Counted from the first letter of the stretch, positions 49,819 through 59,085 are shown. The stretch is DNA of 64,000 nucleotides from Bacteroidales bacterium (GCA_017479385.1 JAFVCE010000015.1:62001-126000); one strand, 5' to 3'. Numbers and translations: made by a program. The notes: a model not told the origin generated them from the sequence alone.

Positions 49819-51261
49819 ATGGATAATACGCACACGCAAAAAGTAGCACCCCGTTGGTTCGGCCCTCAGGCCGGGCGCAAAAGCCTGTTGGCAATTCGAT
49901 TGGCGCTATGTGTGTGCCTGTTCTTCGCTCTTCAAGCCTCGGTTGCTGTTTCGGCCCACGCCCAGCAGCCCGAAAAAACGCGCCTGCTGGTTATCCTCGA
50001 CTGCTCGAACAGTATGTGGGACCACTGGCAGAGCGACAGCAAGATTAAGGTAACGCAGCAAGTGCTGCTGTCGTTCCTCGACAGTGCCGAGCGCCAAAGC
50101 GACATCGATGTGGCGTTGCGTGTTTTTGGCCACCTAAACAAGGAGTCGTATGCCACGCGCCTCGAAGTACCTTTTGGTTACGACAATTATTATCGCATTC
50201 GCAGCAAAATCAAGACCCTCGTTCCGCAAGGTGGCTGCACGGCCGCCACAGCACTGACCGACGCGCTCGACGATTTCCCTCACTCTGACGATTCGCGCAA
50301 CATCATACTCATCATCACCGACGGCATGGACGACTGCGACGCCGATATTTGCGACGTGGCGCGCCATGTGCAACTCAGTGGCGTGGTGGTCAAAACGTTT
50401 ATTCTCGGAATTGGCAACCGCGAAGATTTTCGTCACAGCCTCGATTGCGCGGGGAAGTTCACATACGTCTCGAACGAGGAGAGCTACGCCTCGGTGCTGT
50501 ACGACATTTTTGGCCTTTCCGACAAAAAAGCCCGCGTGGTGCTGCGCCTGCTCGACGAGCAGGGTGCGCTGTTCGAAAACGAGCTGCCGGTTACTTTCTA
50601 CGACAACCAAACGGGCGTAGCGCGACTCTCGACCCTGTATGCTTATAACTATCGGCGCAACCCTGACACTTTGACACTCGACCCGTTGGTGAGCTACGAT
50701 GTCGAGCTCCACACCTCGCCAGCCATACGCCTCGAAGGGCGGCAGTTTTCGCCCGAGAGGGTCAACGAACTCGATGTGAGGGTGGCTGCTGGGTCGCTCG
50801 CGGTGCGTTTCGATGGGCGTAAGCCCGCTTGGCAGATTCCAGCCTACAATGTCAATGTGCGCTCTGCCACAAACGACAGCACAATCAAAATCCAAGCCAT
50901 TGGCGACCAGACTGACTTTTTGGCAGGTCGCTATGACATCGAGGTGCAGTGTCTGCCCCCCATCACACTACGCGGCATAGAGGTCAAAGCTTCGTCGGCC
51001 ACCGACTTGGCGCTCCCCATGCCAGGCCTGCTCCAGCTGGGCAAGCCGCGCGCCATCACCACAGGGGCGGTGCTCAAAGTGAGCGAAGGCGTTACCAGCT
51101 ACGTCTGCAACCTCAACCCCAACAACGCCCTGGAGCGCATAGTCCTCCAGCCTGGCGAGTACGAAGTCCTGCTCCATCCGCAAGGCTCGGCCGACTACGA
51201 CAAAGTGCAGTCGCGCCGCTTCGTCATCGTGAGTGGGCAAACAACCAAAATACAATTCTGA
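49819..51261 (+). CDS. Exported von Willebrand A-domain protein
   Basis: A 480-residue protein starting at ATG 49819; the ATG at 49783 would extend into a region of poor composition. The signal segment ends near HAQQPEK. The vWA domain (about 55-230) has the metal-ion site motif DCSNSMW (DxSxS), a TAATALTDAL block and ITDGMDDCDADICD. The rest is a row of small beta domains (about 240-480), with carboxypeptidase-regulatory-like strands (TLYAYNYRRNPDTLTLDPLVSYDVEL). It is probably periplasmic or surface-exposed and binds a protein partner through the vWA site. Ferritin follows 18 bases later. Confidence 0.78.
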   Translation: MDNTHTQKVAPRWFGPQAGRKSLLAIRLALCVCLFFALQASVAVSAHAQQPEKTRLLVILDCSNSMWDHWQSDSKIKVTQQVLLSFLDSAERQSDIDVALRVFGHLNKESYATRLEVPFGYDNYYRIRSKIKTLVPQGGCTAATALTDALDDFPHSDDSRNIILIITDGMDDCDADICDVARHVQLSGVVVKTFILGIGNREDFRHSLDCAGKFTYVSNEESYASVLYDIFGLSDKKARVVLRLLDEQGALFENELPVTFYDNQTGVARLSTLYAYNYRRNPDTLTLDPLVSYDVELHTSPAIRLEGRQFSPERVNELDVRVAAGSLAVRFDGRKPAWQIPAYNVNVRSATNDSTIKIQAIGDQTDFLAGRYDIEVQCLPPITLRGIEVKASSATDLALPMPGLLQLGKPRAITTGAVLKVSEGVTSYVCNLNPNNALERIVLQPGEYEVLLHPQGSADYDKVQSRRFVIVSGQTTKIQF

Positions 51262-51279
51262 CAACCAAAAAACATAACC

Positions 51280-51795
51280 ATGCTTAACAAAAACGTTTCG
51301 GACCTGCTCAACGAGCAGATAAACAAAGAGCTCTACAGCGCTTACCTCTATCTGGAAATGAACAACTACTTCGACAAACGAGGCCTCGACGGCTTCGCCA
51401 ACTGGTATATGATTCAGGCCCAGGAAGAGCGCGACCACGCCATGCTCATCTACAAGTATATGCAGAACAACGACTGCCCCATTGTGCTTGGTGCCATTGC
51501 CAAGCCCGACAAAGTCTTCAATAGCGACATGGATGTGCTCCGTGCCGGCCTCGAACACGAAGAGTACGTCACTGCCTCTATCCATACCATTTACGACGCA
51601 GCCTACAACGTCAAAGACTTCCGCACCATGCAGTTCCTCGATTGGTTCGTCAAAGAGCAGGGCGAAGAAGAGACCAACGCACGCGACATGATTACCAAGA
51701 TGGAACTCTTCGGCTCCGATGCTCGCAGTCTCTATATGCTCAACCAAGAGCTTGCCGCGCGCACCTACTCCTCGCCGAGCCTCACGCTCGACTAA
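51280..51795 (+). CDS. Ferritin
   Basis: A 171-residue prokaryotic ferritin that stores iron in a 24-subunit shell. Di-iron ligands are visible: Glu in NKELYSAYLYLEM near 17, QEERDHAM near 49-53 (EExxH), Glu94 region in LEHEEYVTASIHT, and the GEEETNARDM helix near 130. The length (about 165-175) and the DFRTMQFLDWFVKEQGEEE helix are normal. It lies 18 bases after the vWA gene, so both may be one unit. A large inverted repeat with facing promoter-like boxes follows the stop. Confidence 0.95.
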   Translation: MLNKNVSDLLNEQINKELYSAYLYLEMNNYFDKRGLDGFANWYMIQAQEERDHAMLIYKYMQNNDCPIVLGAIAKPDKVFNSDMDVLRAGLEHEEYVTASIHTIYDAAYNVKDFRTMQFLDWFVKEQGEEETNARDMITKMELFGSDARSLYMLNQELAARTYSSPSLTLD

Positions 51796-51856
51796 GGCCA
51801 GTGCTGAATCCGGCCACAGGCTTTGTTGGTTCGACCATAAAATATTCATAACCTAT

Positions 51857-51902
51857 ACTTTGCACCGGTTCGGGAGTGTCCCAAATCGGTGCAAAGTTAC
51901 AT
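51857..51902. repeat. Inverted repeat after ferritin gene
   Basis: ACTTTGCACCG (51858-51868) pairs with CGGTGCAAAGT (51889-51899), inner GGG/CCC pair, loop AGTGT. The right arm reads TAACTTTG on the minus strand (51893-51900). It may be a terminator for ferritin or an operator; there is no T run. Confidence 0.5.
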
Positions 51903-52058
51903 GAAATTTCCAATCTGCCAGAAAAAATATCGTTGCAGTGCCTCTCCAACGATTGCAATCTTCGTGCACGCGGCAAGGTGCTGTTGTGGCTGCCGGCAGT
52001 GGGGAGCCTTGTGCGGGTTGGAGTTCGAAAAAAAATCTTCTATTCGGAAAAAATTTAT

Positions 52059-52066
52059 TATTTTTG
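52059..52066 (+). promoter_or_regulatory. -7 promoter box for DUF2798 gene
   Basis: TATTTTTG, full match to TAnnTTTG, 97 bases before ATG 52163. Confidence 0.55.
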
Positions 52067-52162
52067 CATCTGTTCGTCCTACAATCGCAGAGCGATGCAA
52101 ACAATTTGTTTTAAGGCTGTTGCCATAATTACGAGTTGGCGCAATGTGGGCGAAAAAACGTA

Positions 52163-52873
52163 ATGAAAAAGACCTATAATAACATGACAAAAAACGCAAA
52201 CGAACTTCAAAAAAATGGCCCACAAGCCGCCCAAGACCACCTGCAGCACATTGTCTATGCCCTGATTACGGTGGTCATAACCGTCCACGCCTTTGTGCTC
52301 TATAGTCTCTACGTCGTTGAAGGCGACAGCCTGATGGCGGCAACTGGCACAACCTCTGTTTTCCAAGCCATCGGTCACCAGGGCGGCGTTTATATGTTTG
52401 GCAGCTACCTGCCAGTGTGGCTGATGATTCTTGTCGAGATGGTTTTTGCTTTTGTGCTGGCTGTTGCGGTGGGCAGCCCGTTAGCGTTCCGCTTGGCCAG
52501 CCGCAAGTTCGACCCCAGACGCAACCACCCTATGATTTTCGAGTCGGCCATCATAACCGCCACTGTTTGCATCATGTGCCCCTCGATGAGCCTGTTGGCC
52601 GACATCTTTTATTACCCTTACTACAACGGTTTCAACTTCGTAGACTTTTTGCTGCGTTGGTTCCGACTTGTGTGCTACAACTTGCCGTTTGCCTATTTCT
52701 CGCAGATGTTCTTTGTGCAACCTTTTGTGCGATTTGCCATCCGCAAACTTTTTGCCGACAGGATTGCCCTGCGCAACGAACAAAACACCGACAAGACCGT
52801 CAAGCCGTCGAACGAGTCGGAAGCCATAGCCGACATCATAATCCGCGAAAACGAGATTGCGGCCGAGGACTAA
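52163..52873 (+). CDS. DUF2798-like membrane protein
   Basis: A 236-residue membrane protein starting MKKTYNNMTKNANEL; the frame opens from a TTG at 52136 that is less likely. Four hydrophobic helices are visible: HIVYALITVVITVHAFVLYSLYVV, YLPVWLMILVEMVFAFVLAVAVG, FESAIITATVCIMCPSMSLLADI and LVCYNLPFAYFSQMFFVQPFVRF. The sequence has the tandem two-helix layout of DUF2798 proteins, whose function is unknown. The C-terminus is charged and cytoplasmic (KTVKPSNESEAIADIIIREN). It converges with the FMN reductase-like gene after 22 bases. Confidence 0.65.
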   Translation: MKKTYNNMTKNANELQKNGPQAAQDHLQHIVYALITVVITVHAFVLYSLYVVEGDSLMAATGTTSVFQAIGHQGGVYMFGSYLPVWLMILVEMVFAFVLAVAVGSPLAFRLASRKFDPRRNHPMIFESAIITATVCIMCPSMSLLADIFYYPYYNGFNFVDFLLRWFRLVCYNLPFAYFSQMFFVQPFVRFAIRKLFADRIALRNEQNTDKTVKPSNESEAIADIIIRENEIAAED

Positions 52874-52895
52874 CCCTCGCGGTGGTGTGCCACCA

Positions 52896-53336
52896 TCATT
52901 CTACTCTACCAACCAGCCTCTTGCCCAACTCGAAGGCGTTGTGGCGACCGAGGTGGCCGTTACTCTCATCGTCGGGCTTCTCGTACATATATGTTCCGAT
53001 GGGGAACATCAGTCGCTCCATGAAGGCACGTATGACGCCAGTGGGATAGCTGTAGTAGACGGGCGAGCCAAGCACGATGACGTCGGCCAGCCGAGCCCGC
53101 TCCAACACGGGGCGCAGGTCGTCATTGATGGCGCAGATGCCGTTGCATTTCGAGTTTTTCAGTTTGCAAGCAAAGCAGCTTTTGCACCCCTTGAAGTCGA
53201 TGTCGTAGAGGTGTACGAGTTCTGTTTCGGCTCCTGCCGCCTCGGCTCCACGCATGGCGCTCTGGAGCATATCGGCTGTGTTTTTATTTTTTCGCGGACT
53301 GCCATTGAAGAACATGGCACGTATTTTCTTTTCCAT
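52896..53336 (-). CDS. Flavodoxin-family NAD(P)H-dependent reductase, internally shortened
   Basis: A 146-residue protein starting MEKKIRAMFFNGSPRKNKNT; the upstream frame from 53444 crosses the promoter box at 53366 and is rejected. FMN-binding motif FNGSPRKNKNT at the start, iron-sulfur-flavoprotein-like Cys cluster (GCKSCFACKLKNSKCNGIC), LGSPVYYSYPTGVIRAFMERL. Relatives are about 190-210 residues; here the sequence jumps from MFPIGTYMYEKPDDESN to a typical C-terminal HNAFELGKRL, so about 50 residues seem to be missing in frame. It may still fold, but an intact active site is uncertain. Confidence 0.75.
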   Translation of the reverse strand: MEKKIRAMFFNGSPRKNKNTADMLQSAMRGAEAAGAETELVHLYDIDFKGCKSCFACKLKNSKCNGICAINDDLRPVLERARLADVIVLGSPVYYSYPTGVIRAFMERLMFPIGTYMYEKPDDESNGHLGRHNAFELGKRLVGRVE

Positions 53337-53365
53337 AAAAGTAGTTGTTTCTAATTTTGAGAATG

Positions 53366-53373
53366 CAAAGATA
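53366..53373 (-). promoter_or_regulatory. -7 promoter box for FMN reductase-like gene
   Basis: TATCTTTG on the minus strand, full match, 29 bases before ATG 53336. Confidence 0.6.
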
Positions 53374-53659
53374 CGATTTTTTTTAATTTCCATGCGACCA
53401 GTGGCTATTTTTGTTTCCTCTGGTCGTAATTCACCATAGTTCAAGCAAGTCAGCTCCTGCCCTCGACACTATATTGGTTAAAAATCAACGTGCGATAACA
53501 AGTCTTTTCAACTACCGCCATACCTACCCCAAAAACAGCCACCTGCGTACCATAAAGAGGTAGGTGCAATGTGACCTCGGCTGTCAGCTTTCGGCAGGCG
53601 ATGAGGTTGCTGTTGATAATTTTTTTTGTGCAAAACGCGTAGATTCCGGATTTTTTGTG

Positions 53660-53667
53660 TATCTTTG
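53660..53667 (+). promoter_or_regulatory. -7 promoter box for T9SS cargo gene
   Basis: TATCTTTG, full match, 145 bases before ATG 53813, implying a long leader. The 476-base gap (53337-53812) also holds a C tract; apart from the two promoter boxes nothing else is supported. Confidence 0.55.
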
Positions 53668-53711
53668 CACCCGCTTATGACGTGCAACACTGCCCATAAT
53701 ACGCCAATTTA

Positions 53712-53721
53712 CCCCCCCCCC
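53712..53721 (+). repeat. Homopolymer tract of ten C
   Basis: Ten consecutive C in the leader of the T9SS cargo gene, followed by the small hairpin CTGTCTTTAGGCAG. Slippage here would change the leader, not a protein. Confidence 0.9.
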
Positions 53722-53812
53722 TCTGTCTTTAGGCAGGTGGGTAAGTGGAGTTAGGCTCAGGTCGCCGAAATTCAACAAGGAAATATTATTTCTCACACAT
53801 AATCATATAGCA

Positions 53813-54289
53813 ATGAAGATAAAGACTTTCGTTGCAGGCATGGTGGCGTTGGTGTTTGCCATGTCTGCGGCTATGGCGCAGAACGCCGTGGTGACAACAG
53901 GCGGCGATATTGCTGCCGACAACTATCTGTTTTCGTTCACCGTGGGGCAGATAGCGCAGACTACGGCGCAGAGTGCCGACGCAACCGTCGTCGAAGGGGT
54001 GCAGCAACCTCTCTCTGTCGAAGTGCAGAGCATCGATGCCGTCGACGCACTACCTACGGTGAGCATCTTCCCCAACCCCACCGATGCCATTGTTACCCTG
54101 CGGCGCGAGGCCGACGGCGAGCCGGCCCGCGTTGTGCTCTACGACGCTTCGGGGCGCCAACTCGAATCGCAGACGTGGACAGGCGCAAGCCTCTCACTGG
54201 ACCTCACCGCGCAGCCATCGGGTGCATACATAGTGCGCGTGGCGTACAGCGACAATAGAGTTAAGAACTACAAAATCATTAAACGATGA
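53813..54289 (+). CDS. Small secreted protein with T9SS sorting domain
   Basis: A 158-residue protein: signal peptide MKIKTFVAGMVALVFAMSAAMAQ, a short beta-rich body (NYLFSFTVGQIAQTTAQ) and a T9SS type A sorting domain (LPTVSIFPNPTDAIVTLRRE, RVVLYDASGRQLESQ, PSGAYIVRVAYSDNRVKNYKIIKR). Exported by T9SS and then processed at the C-terminus. The body is the short Bacteroidota form whose EGVQQPL ending often stands before a sorting domain. Its stop overlaps the start of the next large surface-protein gene by four bases (ATGA), so the two are one unit. Confidence 0.85.
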   Translation: MKIKTFVAGMVALVFAMSAAMAQNAVVTTGGDIAADNYLFSFTVGQIAQTTAQSADATVVEGVQQPLSVEVQSIDAVDALPTVSIFPNPTDAIVTLRREADGEPARVVLYDASGRQLESQTWTGASLSLDLTAQPSGAYIVRVAYSDNRVKNYKIIKR

Positions 54290-57200
54290 AGAAGATACTA
54301 TCATTTGTATTCACCCTCATGCTTGGGGTGATGCTGTGGGCGCAAGTGCCACAGAGTTTCAGTTATCAAGCCGTGGTGCGTAACGCCACAGGGCAAGCCG
54401 TGGCGGAGCAGAGCGTAGGTGTGCGAATCTCGCTGCGACAAGGCAGTGCCGACGGCGCAGAGCAGTATGCCGAACTGCACACCGCCACCACCAATGTGGC
54501 AGGATTGATTACCCTCACCGTTGGCGAAGGCACGGTGCAATCGGAAGGCACGCTGACCGACATCGACTGGGCCAACGGCCCGTGGTACCTCTGCACAGCG
54601 GTGGACCCCGAGGGCGGCGACAACTACACGCTCACCACCACGCAGCAGCTACTCTCCGTCCCCTACGCCCTCTATGCCACCGACGCCGAAGCGCAAGCAC
54701 AGCTATCCACCCTCGCAGACAAGGTAGATAGCCTGCAATTGGTCAACGAAGCCGCTATTATCGGCAACGCAGATGCTATTTCCGACCTCAACAGCAGAAT
54801 AGACAGCCTCAACGTAGCAACTGCTACTAACATTGAAGCCAATGCAGATGCCATTGAAGCTCTCGAGCGCAAGACCGATAGCCTCATTGCAACAATAGAC
54901 GGCAACGACGACAATGCCGAGGCGATAGCCTTGCTCGAAAGCAGGGTGGATAGCCTACAGGTGGCCAACGAAACCGCTATTAACGGCAACGCAGATGCCA
55001 TTTCCGACCTCAACAGCAGAATAGACAGCCTCAACGTAGCAACTGCTGCCAACAATGAGGCCAACGCAGATGCTATTGAAGCTCTTGAACACAAGACCGA
55101 CAGCCTTTTTGCTACAATAGATAGCAACGACGGAAATGCCGAGGCGATAGCCTTGCTCAAAGATAAAGTCGACAGCCTGCAAGCTGCCAACGCAGCCGAA
55201 ATGGCTGCACTCAACGCAAAGAACGACAGTCTGCAAGCAGCCAACGCTGAGGCACAGGCACAGGTGTCGGCACTTGAGGATAGAGTAGACAGCCTAACGG
55301 CGACCAACTCCACGTTGCAAAACGAGCTGACTGCCTTTGAAGAAAGAATGCAGCAGATGCAGCATTATATCGACAGTGCGATAGCTGCCGCCCTGCAACA
55401 TAGTAGCCATACCGACACCACTGGCGGAGATACACCATTCACGCCCGACCCTGTTGAGGATACAACAATCACACCCTCACCAACTCCCGATACAACAAAC
55501 GTGCAATGGGTAGACCTCGGCTTGCCCAGCGGTCTGCTGTGGGCAAGTTGCAACCTCGGAGCTAATAGCCCCGAAGATTATGGCAATTACTACGCCTGGG
55601 GTGAGACTACCACCAAGAGTGAGTATAGCTGGGATACCTACATATATGCCAATGGAAGTTTCGACCAACTGACCAAGTATTGCGACAGGAGCGACTATGG
55701 TTACAATGGCTTTACCGATAACCTTACTACCCTGCAAGCTATGGACGATGCCGCCACGCAAGCATTAGGCAATGGTGCGCGCACTCCAACCAATGAGGAA
55801 TGGGAAGAGTTAATGAACAACACCACCGTAGAATGGACAACCATGAATGGTGTAAACGGATGTAAGTTTACTGCATCGAATGGCAATTATATTTTCCTGC
55901 CTGCCGCTGGCGCCCGTGGTGGCGAGCTGGTATATGCAGACACGATTGGCGGCTACTGGTCAGCTTCGCTCAGCGAGAGCAGCCCGTACGGCGCGTTGTA
56001 CTATGGCTTCAACGACGACGACGACGACGTCCAGTCCGGAGTGGGCGACGACTACCGCTATGGTGGCTTTTCGGTGCGTGCGGTGCGTTCCACTGACAAC
56101 ACAACGGACGACACTACTGGCGGAGATGCACCACTCACGCCCGACCCTGTTGAAGACACAACAATCACACCCACACCCGATACAACAAATGTGCAATGGG
56201 TAGACCTCGGCTTGCCCAGCGGTCTGCTGTGGGCAAGTTGCAACGTTGGTGCCAACAGTCCAGAAGAGTATGGCGACTACTATAACCTTACCACCTTGCA
56301 AACTGTGGACGATGCCGCCACACAAGCATTAGGCTCCGGTGCTCGCACACCAACAATAGTGGAATGGGAAGAGCTATTAAATAATACCACTGCAGAGTGG
56401 ACAACCGTAAATGGAGTAAACGGCCGAAAGTTCACAGCAGCGAACGGTAATTATATTTTCCTGCCTGCTGCTGGCTACCGCTGGTTCGGCGAGATGTACG
56501 AAGCAGGCACGTGGGGTCGCTACTGGTCAACCTCGCTCGTGGACGACCAGGCCGCGTGGAACATCGACTTCTACGCCAGCGGCCTGGACAAGAACACCGG
56601 CTATCGTGGCTACGGGTTTTCGGTGCGTGCGGTGCGTTCCACTGACAACACAACGGACGACACTACTGGCGGAGATACACCACTCACGCCCGACCCTGTT
56701 GAGGATACAACAATCACACCCTCACCAACTCCCGATACAACAAATGTGCAATGGGTAGACCTCGGATTGCCGAGCGGACTGCTGTGGGCATCATGCAACT
56801 TGGGTGCTACGAGTCCAGAAGAGTATGGCGACTATTACGCATGGGGCGAAACTACCACCAAGAGCGAATATAGCTGGGATACCTACATATATGCCAATGG
56901 CAATGAAAATCAATTGACCAAGTACTGTAACGATAGCGACTATGGATATAATGGCTTTACCGACAACCTCACTACTTTGCTGCCCGAAGACGATGCCGCT
57001 GCGCAGTCGCTCGGCAATGGCACACGCATACCTACCAGAGAAGAATGGCGGGAACTCATCGACAATACCACTTTAGAACGGACAGACATGAATGGAGTGG
57101 GTGGCGTGAAATTCACTGCACCGAATGGCAACTCAATCTTCCTCCCAGACGCTGGCATCATGTGGCAAAGCAACCACGCGGGAGATAGCATTTGTGGCTA

Positions 57201-58023
57201 TTACTGGTCGTCAACTTTATACTCGGTCAACTCGACATGTGCGTTTAACTTCTACTCATGTTCGAGCGACTATCAAGGCATAAATGGTGTCAGCAGTCGC
57301 GCCAGAGCGCAGTCAGTGCGAGCGGTGCGTGCTGGTGAGGACGATACGGAAGAGCCAATTGTTACTCCTGAGCCTGAACCTGAGCCTGAGCCTGAACCCG
57401 AACCAAGCGAAACCTCTGTGGAGTGGGTAGACCTCGGCTTGCCGAGCGGACTGCTGTGGGCATCGTGCAACTTGGGTGCTGCGAGTCCAGAAGAGTATGG
57501 CGACTACTATGCATGGGGCGAAACTACCACCAAGAGCGAGTATAGCTGGGAAAACTACCTGTATGGTAATCAATACGATCTGACCAAATACTGCAACATA
57601 AGCAACTATGGAAATAATGGCTTTACAGACAACCTCACCACACTACTGCCCGAAGACGATGCCGCCACACAGACGCTGGGCAACGGTGCACGCATACCCA
57701 CCAAAGAAGAGTGGATTGAACTCTATCTCAACACCACTGCGGAATGGACAGCCGTGAACGGCGTGTATGGTAGGATATTTACTGCTGCGAATGGAAACTA
57801 TATCTTCCTGCCAGCCGGTGGCTACCGGTGGGGGAGCGACCTCGTGGGCGTCAGTGGCGCCAGTGTCGGCCACTATTGGTCGTCGACGCTTGTCACGACG
57901 ATCATCCCGGAAGCCACGAACGATGCGTGGATATTCGGCTTCAGTTTGCGCAACCAGTATATGTACGACCATGACTACCGCAGCATCGGCAACTCGGTGC
58001 GTGCAGTGCGTGCTGCAAATTAA
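54286..58023 (+). CDS. Large repeat-rich surface protein (Fib_succ-major-like domains)
   Basis: A 1245-residue protein. Signal peptide ends near LWAQVPQ. An N-terminal domain (SFSYQAVVRNATGQAVAEQ) is common in Bacteroidota surface proteins. Residues about 140-360 form a coiled coil with a near-duplicate 70-residue block (SDLNSRIDSLNVATA occurs twice). Then four copies of a domain starting VQWVDLGLPSGLLWASCN at about 406, 635, 820 and 1044, of the Fibrobacter-major-paralogue (Fib_succ_major) type, joined by Thr/Pro and PE linkers. Copy 2 lacks about 40 residues (YAWGETTTKSEYSW onward). No T9SS sorting domain is seen at the end. Expressed with the small cargo gene before it. Confidence 0.8.
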   Translation: MKKILSFVFTLMLGVMLWAQVPQSFSYQAVVRNATGQAVAEQSVGVRISLRQGSADGAEQYAELHTATTNVAGLITLTVGEGTVQSEGTLTDIDWANGPWYLCTAVDPEGGDNYTLTTTQQLLSVPYALYATDAEAQAQLSTLADKVDSLQLVNEAAIIGNADAISDLNSRIDSLNVATATNIEANADAIEALERKTDSLIATIDGNDDNAEAIALLESRVDSLQVANETAINGNADAISDLNSRIDSLNVATAANNEANADAIEALEHKTDSLFATIDSNDGNAEAIALLKDKVDSLQAANAAEMAALNAKNDSLQAANAEAQAQVSALEDRVDSLTATNSTLQNELTAFEERMQQMQHYIDSAIAAALQHSSHTDTTGGDTPFTPDPVEDTTITPSPTPDTTNVQWVDLGLPSGLLWASCNLGANSPEDYGNYYAWGETTTKSEYSWDTYIYANGSFDQLTKYCDRSDYGYNGFTDNLTTLQAMDDAATQALGNGARTPTNEEWEELMNNTTVEWTTMNGVNGCKFTASNGNYIFLPAAGARGGELVYADTIGGYWSASLSESSPYGALYYGFNDDDDDVQSGVGDDYRYGGFSVRAVRSTDNTTDDTTGGDAPLTPDPVEDTTITPTPDTTNVQWVDLGLPSGLLWASCNVGANSPEEYGDYYNLTTLQTVDDAATQALGSGARTPTIVEWEELLNNTTAEWTTVNGVNGRKFTAANGNYIFLPAAGYRWFGEMYEAGTWGRYWSTSLVDDQAAWNIDFYASGLDKNTGYRGYGFSVRAVRSTDNTTDDTTGGDTPLTPDPVEDTTITPSPTPDTTNVQWVDLGLPSGLLWASCNLGATSPEEYGDYYAWGETTTKSEYSWDTYIYANGNENQLTKYCNDSDYGYNGFTDNLTTLLPEDDAAAQSLGNGTRIPTREEWRELIDNTTLERTDMNGVGGVKFTAPNGNSIFLPDAGIMWQSNHAGDSICGYYWSSTLYSVNSTCAFNFYSCSSDYQGINGVSSRARAQSVRAVRAGEDDTEEPIVTPEPEPEPEPEPEPSETSVEWVDLGLPSGLLWASCNLGAASPEEYGDYYAWGETTTKSEYSWENYLYGNQYDLTKYCNISNYGNNGFTDNLTTLLPEDDAATQTLGNGARIPTKEEWIELYLNTTAEWTAVNGVYGRIFTAANGNYIFLPAGGYRWGSDLVGVSGASVGHYWSSTLVTTIIPEATNDAWIFGFSLRNQYMYDHDYRSIGNSVRAVRAAN

Positions 58024-58068
58024 CAACACACGGTAACTACTATACACGAGTTAACACAATATACGATA

Positions 58069-58102
58069 AAGCAGCCGAACAAATATCAATGTTCGGCTGC
58101 TT
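58069..58102 (+). terminator. Hairpin after repeat-rich surface protein
   Basis: AAGCAGCCGAACA (58069-58081) pairs with TGTTCGGCTGCTT (58090-58102), loop AATATCAA. Strong stem, no long T run. Confidence 0.7.
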
Positions 58103-58267
58103 AACGTTTGGCTCGCTTGAACTCGGACGACACGCTGGTGTATTGTTGCTGCCAACAATACAGGCTTCGGGGTAAACCGTGGCGAGAATCAAAAAAAAGC
58201 CTATCTTACCCTCGAAAGCGAGTCGAGATATGGTCGGGCTTGAGAGTGTTAAAAAAGTGTTAAAAGA

Positions 58268-58311
58268 CGACCTCAATACGACCTTAACCCCTCTTCAACC
58301 CCTCTCCAACC
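58268..58311 (-). repeat. 11-bp periodic array (four units), reversed
   Basis: Plus-strand units start at 58268, 58279, 58290 and 58301 (CGACCTCAATA, CGACCTTAACC and two C-rich variants). Same period and core as the 36 and 39 kb arrays. It lies in the 424-base gap 58024-58447, where I see no gene. Confidence 0.8.
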
Positions 58312-58447
58312 CCCTACCATCAGCACTGCCACAGTCGACCCTTCTCGATGGGCGGAACGTGGCAACTCTATGAAGACTATTTTTTAGTGGCTTGGCAATA
58401 AAAACACTTTTGGGACGTTAATATAGTGTAACACCAAGATAAAAACT

Positions 58448-59080
58448 ATGGCATTCGACTATAAGAAAGAGTACAAGGAGTTCTATCTCCCGGCTGCAAG
58501 GCCGCAGATAGTGGCTGTGCCGCCTATGAACTTTGTCGCCGTCAGGGGCAAGGGAAATCCCAATGCGGAGGAGGGAGAGTATAAGCGCAGCATCGAGCTG
58601 CTGTATGGCATTGCTTACACCATCAAGATGAGCAAGAAAGGCGACCACCGCATAGAGGGGTACTTCGACTACGTGGTACCGCCACTGGAGGGCCTATGGT
58701 GGACCAGCGATAGTTCGTTCGACTACTCTGACAAAGAATCGCTGAACTTCATCTCTATGATACGCCTGCCTGAATTTGTGCAACGCAGCGATTTCGACTG
58801 GGCTGTGGCCGAAGCCTCGCGAAAGAAGAAGGTCGACTTTTCGCAGGTAGAGTTTTTTACCTACAATGAGGGCTTATGTGTGCAATGTATGCACATTGGT
58901 TCCTACGACGACGAGCCTGCCACCATTGCAGCCATGCATACCTATGCCGAGGCACAGGGCTACGCCATGGACTTGAACGGCATCCGCCGCCACCACGAGA
59001 TATACCTCTCCGACCCGCGAAAGACCGCTCCAAACAAGTGCAAGACAGTTATCAGATTGCCTATCATAAAGAATGCCTGA
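58448..59080 (+). CDS. GyrI-like small-molecule-binding protein
   Basis: A 210-residue protein of the GyrI-like (effector-binding) family, whose fold binds small molecules and also occurs as the sensor half of AraC-type regulators. Seen: FDYKKEYKEFYLPAARPQIV start, MNFVAVRGKGNPN, a GYFDYVVPPLEGLWW segment with the conserved Pro-rich loop, SMIRLPEFVQ, and GLCVQCMHIGSYDDEPATIAAMH. No DNA-binding domain is attached. It is 5 bases from the RhuM-like gene, so the two may be co-transcribed. Confidence 0.85.
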   Translation: MAFDYKKEYKEFYLPAARPQIVAVPPMNFVAVRGKGNPNAEEGEYKRSIELLYGIAYTIKMSKKGDHRIEGYFDYVVPPLEGLWWTSDSSFDYSDKESLNFISMIRLPEFVQRSDFDWAVAEASRKKKVDFSQVEFFTYNEGLCVQCMHIGSYDDEPATIAAMHTYAEAQGYAMDLNGIRRHHEIYLSDPRKTAPNKCKTVIRLPIIKNA

Positions 59081-59085
59081 ATATA

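Noticed and set aside
53584-53796. Minus-strand frame containing HLPKDRGGG
   Set aside because: Product of the ten-C tract and hairpin in the leader of the T9SS cargo gene; no domain, and a promoter box runs through it on the other strand.
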